Positions 1 through 4,855 of a stretch of 6,763 bases of DNA are shown piece after piece. Under the pieces are notes generated by a model. It saw only the letters and a program-made list of their open reading frames with translations. It searched no databases and was not told where the DNA came from. How positions within the stretch are numbered: the first letter of the stretch is position 1; the number at the start of each line of letters is the position of its first letter. The translations under genes and the position numbers were made by a program. Source of the DNA: an uncultured Anaerolineaceae bacterium (GTDB lineage Bacteria > Chloroflexota > Anaerolineae > Anaerolineales > Anaerolineaceae); NCBI GenBank assembly GCA_937907495.1, contig CALESS010000161.1:1-6763 (forward strand), in the 5' to 3' direction.

Positions 1-8
1 ATCTATAA

Positions 9-65
9 CATCCCGTGCCGCTACAACATGATAGGCGCCCCTACGGTGGGCCGGGTTGTGGGATG
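9..65. repeat. Imperfect inverted repeat in upstream intergenic region
   Basis: CATCCC (9-14) and ACAAC (23-27) on the left are complementary to GTTGT (55-59) and GGGATG (60-65) on the right, with 8 unpaired bases (15-22) interrupting the left arm. The interior also carries GCCC (37-40) opposite GGGC (48-51). No convincing gene lies here: frame 1 is open from the window edge to about base 165, but its translation is arginine-rich and looks like chance in GC-rich DNA. The two blocks CCGCTAC and CCCCTAC look like degraded copies of one short motif. The element may continue beyond the left edge. Its function is unknown. Confidence 0.3.
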
Positions 66-71
66 CTGTAG

Positions 72-124
72 GGTCGGGTCGGTGAATCTGAGACCACAAA
101 CTCAAAAGACCTCCAGACCCGACC
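72..124. repeat. 9-bp perfect inverted repeat (GGTCGGGTC / GACCCGACC)
   Basis: GGTCGGGTC at 72-80 is the exact reverse complement of GACCCGACC at 116-124, with a 35-base, more AT-rich spacer between them. It lies about 130 bases upstream of the HD hydrolase promoter. It could be the stem of a small intergenic repeat or of an RNA element from an unseen upstream gene. There is no T tract after it, so it is not a standard terminator on either strand. Confidence 0.35.
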
Positions 125-174
125 GGGTGTGGTTTAGACATGCCCGGGTCCGGCAGGTCAGGGTGTGAATGGGT

Positions 175-209
175 TTACGAGGCATCCGGTCGCGGATGCA
201 CTCCTGTAA
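175..209. other. Long bulged hairpin upstream of the HD hydrolase gene
   Basis: The core is a perfect 7-bp stem, GCATCCG (182-188) with CGGATGC (193-199), closed by the 4-base loop GTCG. It extends through GAG (179-181) with CTC (201-203), leaving A200 bulged, and through TTAC (175-178) with GTAA (206-209), leaving CT 204-205 bulged. That makes 14 base pairs in 35 bases. No T run follows on either strand. It ends 42 bases before the TATAAT box at 252. It may be the 3' end of an upstream transcript, a repeat, or a protein-binding site. Confidence 0.4.
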
Positions 210-251
210 TGGAGCCGGCCGCCCCTCCGGCTTCCCTCCCTCCATCTGGGA

Positions 252-263
252 TATAATATTTCC
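252..263 (+). promoter_or_regulatory. TATAAT -10 box placed for a leaderless transcript of the HD hydrolase
   Basis: TATAAT at 252-257 is followed by exactly 6 bases (ATTTCC) and then the ATG at 264, so a standard -10 to +1 distance puts transcription start on the A of ATG. There is no Shine-Dalgarno sequence between the box and the start. No clear TTGACA lies 16-18 bases upstream. The same geometry occurs at the divergent promoters near 4613 and 4628. Confidence 0.6.
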
Positions 264-872
264 ATGACTCCATTTCCCCTCCTTTCCTCCCTCACCGAGG
301 GATTGACCCTGACGGGTGACGTGGCCCGCGATGTGCCACTCTTCCTCAATCATCATGTGTTTCCCGGCACAGCCCGCCACTGCGCCGCAGTGTCCGAAGA
401 GGCTGGCCGCCTGGCTGAACGCTTCGGCGCCGACCCGCAATCCGCCCGCACGGCTGGCTGGCTGCATGATGTCAGCGCAGTCATCGGCACGGAGTGGCTT
501 TCCGCGGCCCGCCAGTTGGGGGTGGAGGTGCTGCCCGCTGAACTGCTGAAGCCGATCTTGCTGCATCAAAAAATTTCCGGCGTGCTGGCACGGGAAATCT
601 TCAGCGTGAAGGACCCGGCCATCCTGGCGGCCATCGGTTGCCATACCACCCTGCACCCCCATCCAACCCCGCTGGAGATGGTGGTCTTCGTGGCGGATAA
701 GCTGGCCTGGGATCAGGCGGGCGCCCCACCCTACCAGGCAGATCTGCTGGCCGGGTTGGATATTTCGCTGGAGCGCGGTGCCTGGGTTTACCTGGATTAC
801 TTGTGGCAGAACCGGGAGCGGTTGGTGGTCCTGCATCCGTGGGCAGAAGCCGCCTGGCAGGACTTAAAATAA
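264..872 (+). CDS. YqeK-like HD-domain hydrolase (putative Ap4A hydrolase)
   Basis: Predicted 202-residue soluble metal-dependent phosphohydrolase. The HD signature is visible in order: His39 (TARHC), His68-Asp69 in GWLHDVSAV, His101 in LLHQKISG, His127 in GCHTT, and Asp145 in FVADKL. This spacing of extra histidines between the HD pair and the final Asp matches the YqeK family, whose characterised members cleave the alarmone diadenosine tetraphosphate symmetrically to ADP. Length is typical of that family. The start is supported by the TATAAT box 6 bases upstream and implies leaderless translation. In many bacteria yqeK sits beside nadD and rsfS, but those genes are not in the window, so this copy is monocistronic as far as can be seen. 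The downstream operon converges on it. The family is fairly sure; the exact substrate is inferred. Confidence 0.82.
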   Translation: MTPFPLLSSLTEGLTLTGDVARDVPLFLNHHVFPGTARHCAAVSEEAGRLAERFGADPQSARTAGWLHDVSAVIGTEWLSAARQLGVEVLPAELLKPILLHQKISGVLAREIFSVKDPAILAAIGCHTTLHPHPTPLEMVVFVADKLAWDQAGAPPYQADLLAGLDISLERGAWVYLDYLWQNRERLVVLHPWAEAAWQDLK

Positions 873-898
873 CACAACCCCGTGCGGGGCATCACGGG
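866..898 (-). terminator. Candidate terminator for minus-strand transcription
   Basis: Read on the minus strand, CCCGTG (898-893) and CACGGG (884-879) form a perfect 6-bp stem with an 8-base loop, followed by a T-rich stretch (GTTGTGTTATTTT, 878-866). It overlaps the last codons of the converging plus-strand gene. It would stop transcripts from the minus operon that read through the intergenic region. On the plus strand no T run follows the stem, so termination of the HD hydrolase transcript there is less likely. Confidence 0.4.
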
Positions 899-928
899 AT
901 TATGCGGGGAGAGAATCAATCCAGGGGG

Positions 929-1063
929 TTATACGCCTTTTACGAGGTTGCCCACTGCCAGTAAAATGAATGCCACGAGCATTGCCCAGAAACCATAAAC
1001 CTGGGTGGTGGGGATGTAGAATAAAATGACGGCCAGTTGGAACTTAACCCGGAAATTAACAGA
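929..1063 (-). pseudogene. Remnant of a membrane-protein C-terminus (no start)
   Basis: A minus-strand frame ends at TAA (931-929) and reads 44 hydrophobic residues with a protein-like pattern, including FQLAVILFYIPTTQVYGFWA and then a second helix-like stretch ending VGNLVKGV. The frame stays open upstream to about 1204, but it contains no ATG, GTG or TTG there and runs through the hairpin at 1067-1134. The only ATG in the frame is internal (982-980) and would leave 17 residues with no ribosome binding site. The local base composition is more AT-rich than the flanking genes. The simplest reading is the tail of a former two-helix membrane protein whose 5' part has been lost or replaced by the repeat. 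Chance hydrophobicity cannot be excluded. Confidence 0.35.
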
Positions 1064-1066
1064 TGC

Positions 1067-1134
1067 CCACGGAGAGACACGGGAAAAAGCGATCAGAACG
1101 ACGGGTTCCCCCGCTTTTCTCGGTGGCTCGGTGG
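1067..1134. repeat. Imperfect long inverted repeat / hairpin element
   Basis: The left arm 1067-1091 (CCACGGAGAGACACGG...AAAAAGCG) is nearly complementary to the right arm 1112-1134 (CGCTTTTCTCGGTGG...GGTGG), with about 20 pairs, a few bulges and a 20-base loop. The innermost 7 pairs (AAAAGCG/CGCTTTT) are perfect. The repeating CACGGAG/GACACGG wording resembles dispersed intergenic repeats seen in several bacterial phyla; that is from general memory, not a search. Together with the remnant at 929-1063 it fills most of the 324-base gene-free stretch 873-1196. A short interrupted palindrome, GCAAAA-GG-TTTTGC, lies at 1163-1176. Confidence 0.5.
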
Positions 1135-1196
1135 ATAAAGCGTCTTTTTCTGTGGGTTCCGGGCAAAAGGTTTTGCGGAGCCGAAAAACAGGGGGG

Positions 1197-1562
1197 TCAC
1201 TTTTTCAGCAGCACCACACCCTGCACCACCTGTGCCAGGCCGTAGAGCACTGCCGCAATCGCCAGGATTTTGGAGCTGCTGGGGTTGAGCAGCATCGGGG
1301 CAAACCAACCGTAGATGCCCAGGGCGATCAGCACCAGGCCGATCACCAGGCCGCGCAAGGCGTTGCTGCGCCGGGCCTGAGTGCGATTTTTCAATAATTC
1401 CTCCACCATCACCTGCGCGCTGATCGGGTTCACCCCCCGTTCCACCAGGCTGGCGGTAATCTCGGCGGGGGGCACCGCCCGCACCAGCATGCTCATCGCA
1501 TGACGCATGTTCTGCTGCTCACTGTAGCCGGTTTCTGCGGGTTGTGGCTGTTGTTCGCTCAT
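1197..1562 (-). CDS. Small two-helix membrane protein, family not recognised
   Basis: Predicted 121-residue protein. Residues 1-20 are Gln/Glu-rich and probably disordered. Residues about 20-60 look like a soluble helical segment with VPPAEITASLVERGV, resembling a short helix-turn motif. Two transmembrane helices follow, about 69-88 and 99-119, joined by a short Pro/Asn/Ser loop, and the protein ends in KK. The start at 1562 is chosen over an upstream in-frame ATG at 1619 because GGAGG (1571-1567) sits 4 bases before it and its ATGA overlaps the galactokinase stop; the longer version adds an Arg/Pro-rich antisense-like stretch. It is the last gene of the five-gene operon and is likely translationally coupled to galK. 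I cannot assign a function. Confidence 0.8.
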   Translation of the reverse strand: MSEQQPQPAETGYSEQQNMRHAMSMLVRAVPPAEITASLVERGVNPISAQVMVEELLKNRTQARRSNALRGLVIGLVLIALGIYGWFAPMLLNPSSSKILAIAAVLYGLAQVVQGVVLLKK

Positions 1563-2707
1563 TTTCCCTCCACATGCACGCCGCGGCTGGCGCGGCACAG
1601 GTAAACATCGGCCTCGCACCCGGTCTGGCGGGTGTAGCCGGTTTTCAGGCTCGTGATGAAATCCGCGGCATGCTCTTCTGCCACCAGGTTGACGGTGCAG
1701 CCGCCGAACCCGGCGCCGCTCAGCCGCGCCCCGTGACAGCCGGGCAGATGGCTTGCCACTTCCACCAGGGCATCCAGTTCGGGGCAGCTCACCTGGTACA
1801 GGTCCCGCAGCGAGATGTGACCGGCCAGCATCAGGCGGCCAAAACCGGCTGCATCGCCCTGTTGCAGGTAGTTGACGGCCTGCTCCACCCGGGCAATTTC
1901 TTCCACGATATGCCGGGCGCGCCGGCGCGGGATTTCCGGCAAGCCGGGGGCGTAGCGCTCGAATTGGGCAGGGGAGACATCCCGCAAGGCGGTGATTTGC
2001 GGCAGGTCGCGCTGCAACAGGCGCACGGCTTCTTCACAGGCTGCCCGCCGGTCATTATAGGCGGAGTTGGTCAGGCTGCGCCGCACCCGAGAATCCGCTA
2101 CGATGATCACCGTCCCCGCCGGGAGCGGTACGGGGAGCCATTCCAGGCTGCGGGTGTCGAAGTAGAGGGCGTGTCCTTCCACGCCGTGGGCGCTGGCGAA
2201 TTGATCCATCAGACCGCAATTCAGGCCCACATAATGGTTTTCCGCCTGCAAAGCGATTTGCGCCAGGGTCATGCGATCCACCTGCCAGCCGCCCAGGGCT
2301 TGCCACAGGGCAGCAAAGGCCACTTCCACCGCCGCTGAAGAGCTTAACCCGGCGCCTACCGGTACATCCGAGGTGTAGGCGGCTTCCAGGCCGCGGGTGA
2401 GCAGGCCGCGCTTGTGCAAAGCCCAGGCCACGCCCGCCGGGTAAAGCGCCCAGGAGGGCAGCGGATGACCTTCTACATCCTGCTTGTTCTCCAGCTTCTC
2501 CAGGTCAAAGGCCACCGTGCGGTTCAAGTCGGCAGCATGTAAAATCACCCGCCGATCGGGGCGGGGGGCAGCAGCCAGGCGCACGGCCCGGTCTATGGCT
2601 GCGGGCAGTACACAGCCATCGTTGTAATCCACATGCTCTCCCAGCAGGTTGACGCGCCCGGGGGCGCGGATGATCAGTTCGGCTTTGGGTAAAAATTCCG
2701 GGAACAT
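1559..2707 (-). CDS. galK: Galactokinase
   Basis: GHMP-family kinase of 382 residues that phosphorylates alpha-D-galactose at C1 with ATP, the first committed step of the Leloir pathway in the cytoplasm. The galactokinase signature GRVNLLGEHVDYNDG is at residues 17-31, the ATP loop GAGLSSSAA at 118-126, and the third GHMP motif GARLSGAGFGGC at 326-337. Arg18 and Asp168 (in CGLMDQ) match the catalytic Arg and Asp known from human and Lactococcus enzymes. Length is normal. The start at 2707 is preferred to a 77-residue longer frame because the extension is antisense-phase to the GIY-YIG gene. AGGA (2719-2716) overlaps the upstream TAA and lies 8 bases before ATG, suggesting coupling. No galT, galE or galactose transporter is in the window, so it is separated from the rest of the pathway here. 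Confidence 0.95.
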   Translation of the reverse strand: MFPEFLPKAELIIRAPGRVNLLGEHVDYNDGCVLPAAIDRAVRLAAAPRPDRRVILHAADLNRTVAFDLEKLENKQDVEGHPLPSWALYPAGVAWALHKRGLLTRGLEAAYTSDVPVGAGLSSSAAVEVAFAALWQALGGWQVDRMTLAQIALQAENHYVGLNCGLMDQFASAHGVEGHALYFDTRSLEWLPVPLPAGTVIIVADSRVRRSLTNSAYNDRRAACEEAVRLLQRDLPQITALRDVSPAQFERYAPGLPEIPRRRARHIVEEIARVEQAVNYLQQGDAAGFGRLMLAGHISLRDLYQVSCPELDALVEVASHLPGCHGARLSGAGFGGCTVNLVAEEHAADFITSLKTGYTRQTGCEADVYLCRASRGVHVEGK

Positions 2708-2712
2708 GGGGC

Positions 2713-2967
2713 TTATCCTGTCTGTTTCTGAATCAGGTTTCGTTTTTGGGTTCGGGCAAGGTTCTTGATCTGCCGTTCGCGGCGCATCGCCGTGGAACGA
2801 TCCGGTTGTTCTTCCACATAAACCAGGCGCACCGGGCGGTGGGCGCGGGTGTAGCGTGCCCCCTGGCCGCGGGTGTGCTGGCGGACGCGGCGTTCCGGGT
2901 CGGTTGTCCAGCCGGTATAGAGGGTGCCATCGGCACATTCCACCATGTAACAGAAATACCCGCTAAT
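2713..2967 (-). CDS. GIY-YIG nuclease domain protein (UPF0213/YhbQ type), apparent ATT start
   Basis: Single-domain GIY-YIG protein of 84 residues if begun at ATT 2967. Visible family elements are the first strand YFCYMVEC (4-11), the YTG of the second motif (17-19) in DGTLYTGWTTD, Arg27 and His31 in ERRVRQH, the RYTRAHRPVRLVY block (38-50), and Glu64 in RRERQIK, the expected metal-binding Glu. The first ATG (2946) would remove the first beta-strand and the GIY-equivalent tyrosines, and it lies 27 bases from the nearest Shine-Dalgarno. An in-frame TAA at 2991-2989 limits the frame, and no ATG, GTG or TTG lies between it and 2946. GGAGGA is 6 bases before ATT 2967. Small proteins of this type are housekeeping DNA-processing candidates of uncertain role, not homing endonucleases. 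It begins 2 bases after the TyrA-like stop. Confidence 0.85.
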   Translation of the reverse strand: MSGYFCYMVECADGTLYTGWTTDPERRVRQHTRGQGARYTRAHRPVRLVYVEEQPDRSTAMRRERQIKNLARTQKRNLIQKQTG

Positions 2968-2969
2968 GG

Positions 2970-3953
2970 TTAATCCTCCGCTTTGGGTTTACGGCCCAGG
3001 CCGAAAAGGCGCAGAAGGGTGCTGCCTTTTTCCGGCAGGTCCGGGGCAGGTTGTCCGCTCCAATCTCCGCTGTGGCGCTCTTTCAGCCAGTGGCTGCGGT
3101 TGGCGCGGGCAGCGTTCATGCGCAATTGCAGGGCGTCCTGGTCGCCGGAGGTGATTTCCGCCCGCAACGTTTGCAGGCTGTGGATCAGGGCATCCAGCAG
3201 GCGGAGCGCGTTGTCGCGATTGTGGAGGGCGTCCATGCCGGGTTGCTCACTGCTGGAATCCAATTCCAGGGCGGCGGTGCTGATGGCAAAGGCCGGCCCC
3301 GCCAGTTTGCGGGCTTCCAGCCAGCCGGGTTGGGCAAATGCGGCATCTGCCAGGGCGGCAGCCGCCAGCCGCGGCAGCAGGTGAACCATCCCCAGCAGGC
3401 CGTCCACCTCCAAAGGTTCCGCAAAGTAGGGCCTGGCGCCCAGCAGGCTTGCCAGGTCCACCGCCAATTGCAGGGCACCCTGGCTGGTTTTCGCCAGGCT
3501 GCTGATGACGCACAGGCCACCTTTAAACAAGTCGGCTCTGGCATCTGCCAGGCGGGTGGAGGTTTCCAGCAAGTAGTCCGGGTTGAGGGTGGGGTAGAGC
3601 GTCAGGAAGTAACGCTCGGCGGGCAGCAGCGGCGCCACCCACTCGAAGACTTGCGCCTGGATGGCGGAAGTATCCAGCAGGATCGCTTCCGGTTTAAGCG
3701 CCGGGAGGATGATCTCCAGGTTTTCTTTCACCTCGGCCAGGGGCACGCACAGGATGACCACATCCGCCCCCTGGACGGCTTTTTCCAGGTTGGTGGCGCT
3801 TTCATCCACCGCCCCCATTTTTTGCGCCTGGCGGGATTTATCCGGGTCACGGTCCACGCCGGTCAGCTTCAATTGGTGTTTCTGATTGGCAAGCGCCAGG
3901 CCAATTGAACCGCCGGTGCGGTTCAGGCCCACGATGGTGATGGCAGCGGTCAT
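2970..3953 (-). CDS. TyrA-like NAD-binding dehydrogenase, catalytic His replaced
   Basis: Protein of 327 residues with the two-domain layout of prephenate/arogenate dehydrogenases. The Rossmann loop GLNRTGGSIGLAL is at 9-21, Asp34 at the end of the second strand favours NAD over NADP, and CVPLAEV is at 69-75. LLDTSAIQ (92-99) stands where TyrA has its D-x-x-S-V-K motif. A helical C-terminal domain contains VHLLPRLAAAAL, comparable to the SHLPHL region. Where TyrA has its GxHPMxG motif this protein reads LTLYPTLNP (117-125), with Tyr120 at the catalytic His position. No chorismate mutase or ACT domain is present. The C-terminal tail is basic. AGGAG lies 7 bases before the ATG, overlapping the end of the protease gene. 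It is probably a divergent paralogue with another substrate rather than a working prephenate dehydrogenase, which is inference. Confidence 0.8.
   Translation of the reverse strand: MTAAITIVGLNRTGGSIGLALANQKHQLKLTGVDRDPDKSRQAQKMGAVDESATNLEKAVQGADVVILCVPLAEVKENLEIILPALKPEAILLDTSAIQAQVFEWVAPLLPAERYFLTLYPTLNPDYLLETSTRLADARADLFKGGLCVISSLAKTSQGALQLAVDLASLLGARPYFAEPLEVDGLLGMVHLLPRLAAAALADAAFAQPGWLEARKLAGPAFAISTAALELDSSSEQPGMDALHNRDNALRLLDALIHSLQTLRAEITSGDQDALQLRMNAARANRSHWLKERHSGDWSGQPAPDLPEKGSTLLRLFGLGRKPKAED
2974..2979 (-). promoter_or_regulatory. Shine-Dalgarno GGAGGA that points to the ATT start
   Basis: GGAGGA (2979-2974) lies inside the last codons of the TyrA-like gene. It is followed by TTAACC and then ATT at 2967, an optimal 6-base spacing. 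No standard start codon is found at a workable distance, so this site decides the start of the GIY-YIG gene. Confidence 0.6.
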
Positions 3954-3955
3954 TT

Positions 3956-4606
3956 TCAGGCTCCTGTCAGCAGGAAGAAGAGCGTGGAACGCACCGGTTC
4001 AATCACCCAGCCGAGCAGGTCCACGCCGATCATCGGCAGCACCATGACAATAACAATCAGTACAAACGGTCCATAGGGGCGGATGGCGTCCAGCTTGCGG
4101 CTGCAGGCTTCCGGCAGCACATAATCGGCGATCTTGTCGCCATCCAGCGTGGCCAGCGGCAGCAGGTTGAAGAGCATCAGCCCCAGGTTGACCATGATGA
4201 AGATATCCAGGAATTGGTCAATGGTGGGCAGAAAGCCGGAACTGGAGTTGTAGATGCTGACCAAACCCATGCGAAACGGAATGGCTGCCAGGATCGCCAG
4301 CAGCAAGTTCGAGAGCGGCCCGGCGATCGAAACCAGCATCAGGCCCGCCGGGGTACGGCGCTGCACGGCATAGCCGTTGACCGGCACCGGCTTGGCCCAG
4401 CCCAGGCCGCCAGCCAGCAGCATCAAGGTTCCCACCAGGTCCAGGTGGGCAACGGGGTTGAGCGTCAGGCGGCCGGCATCTTTGGCAGTCGGGTCGCCCA
4501 GCAAATTGGCCATCCAGGCGTGGGAGAACTCATGCACGCTGAAGGAGATCAGCAAAGTGAGTATCAGGGAGAGTAAAATGGGAGGTTGCGAGATGAGCGA
4601 TAACAT
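3956..4606 (-). CDS. Site-2 protease family (M50) membrane metalloprotease
   Basis: Integral membrane zinc protease of 216 residues, a typical size for short M50 proteins. The first membrane helix (about 8-24) leads into HEFSHAW (25-31), the HExxH zinc site with Glu26 as catalytic base. NPVAHLD (50-56), GWAKPVPVN (69-77) and AGPLSN (95-100) are the usual family blocks. NLLPLATLDG (147-156) supplies the third zinc ligand, Asp155, in place of the common NLLPIPPLDG. Two or three further hydrophobic helices follow, and there is no PDZ domain. It cleaves substrates within the membrane, but which substrates cannot be told. It is the first gene of the five-gene minus operon, with a TATAAT box 6 bases before its ATG and no Shine-Dalgarno, so it is predicted to be leaderless. 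The next gene starts 2 bases after its stop. Confidence 0.92.
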   Translation of the reverse strand: MLSLISQPPILLSLILTLLISFSVHEFSHAWMANLLGDPTAKDAGRLTLNPVAHLDLVGTLMLLAGGLGWAKPVPVNGYAVQRRTPAGLMLVSIAGPLSNLLLAILAAIPFRMGLVSIYNSSSGFLPTIDQFLDIFIMVNLGLMLFNLLPLATLDGDKIADYVLPEACSRKLDAIRPYGPFVLIVIVMVLPMIGVDLLGWVIEPVRSTLFFLLTGA

Positions 4607-4621
4607 GGGTTGATTATAACA
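4607..4621 (-). promoter_or_regulatory. Extended -10 promoter of the minus operon, leaderless geometry
   Basis: On the minus strand TGT-TATAAT (4621-4613) is an extended -10 element (TGnTATAAT). Six bases (CAACCC) follow, then the ATG at 4606, so the A of ATG is the expected +1. No TTGACA-like -35 lies 16-18 bases upstream, which fits dependence on the TGn extension. It faces away from the matching promoter at 4625-4639, with only 9 bases between the two hexamers. Confidence 0.7.
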
Positions 4622-4624
4622 TGC

Positions 4625-4639
4625 TGGTATAATCCGCTT
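4625..4639 (+). promoter_or_regulatory. Extended -10 promoter of the DUF951 gene, leaderless geometry
   Basis: TGG-TATAAT (4625-4633) is an extended -10 box followed by CCGCTT and the ATG at 4640, placing +1 on the A of ATG. No Shine-Dalgarno or good -35 is present. Because the region normally covered by polymerase for one promoter includes the other, the two divergent promoters should compete for polymerase. Confidence 0.7.
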
Positions 4640-4855
4640 ATGTTGCCAGACTTACAGATGAATGACATCTTGCGCATGCGCAAGGCGCATCCGTGTGGCG
4701 GCAGCGATTGGAAGGTGGTCCGGCTGGGGGCGGATATCGGCCTGGAATGCCTGACTTGCAGCCGGAGGGTGATGTTGACGCGCCGCGAACTGGCCCGCCG
4801 CCTGAAGAAGGTCATCTCCCGGATGGAAGAACCCCCCGCCGCGGAGGAAAAATGA
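4640..4855 (+). CDS. DUF951 family protein
   Basis: Small protein of 71 residues in the DUF951 family (YyzM-like in Bacillus). The family hallmarks are DILRMRKAHPCGG (9-21), W24, RLGADIGLEC (28-37) and CLTC (37-40), followed by a basic tail. Cys19, Cys37 and Cys40, with His17, suggest a metal site; this is inferred from spacing. The cellular role of the family is not established. The start at 4640 matches the usual family N-terminus of about eight residues before the D-I-hydrophobic-R motif, and agrees with the TATAAT box 6 bases upstream. A longer in-frame start at 4610 would lie upstream of that promoter. Its end GAGGAAAAATGA supplies both the Shine-Dalgarno and the overlapping start of the next gene, so the two are probably co-translated. 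Confidence 0.85.
   Translation: MLPDLQMNDILRMRKAHPCGGSDWKVVRLGADIGLECLTCSRRVMLTRRELARRLKKVISRMEEPPAAEEK

Noticed and set aside
1..165. Open frame 1 from the window edge as the tail of an upstream gene
   Set aside because: The translation is Arg/Val-rich, crosses the inverted repeats, and shows no family pattern.
102..836. A 244-residue minus-strand frame opposite the HD hydrolase
   Set aside because: It is antisense to a gene with a complete HD signature; its composition is Gln/His/Arg/Gly-rich with no recognisable domain.
1026..1397. A 123-residue plus-strand frame across the hairpin repeat
   Set aside because: It runs through the inverted repeat and then antisense to the small membrane protein; no homology is evident.
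1544..2338. A 264-residue plus-strand frame opposite galK
   Set aside because: Antisense shadow of an intact galactokinase; low-complexity Gln/Gly/His-rich composition and no ribosome site.
2708..2938. N-terminal extension of galactokinase
   Set aside because: The added 77 residues overlap the GIY-YIG gene in another frame and are Pro/Arg-rich; the signature motif starts normally about 17 residues after the chosen ATG.
2713..2967. GIY-YIG protein as a homing endonuclease or mobile element
   Set aside because: It is a compact UPF0213-type domain inside a tight operon, with no intron, DNA-binding extension or split host gene.
3051..3908. A 285-residue plus-strand frame opposite the TyrA-like gene
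   Set aside because: Antisense shadow produced by GC-rich codon phase; Gln/Gly-rich with no domain.
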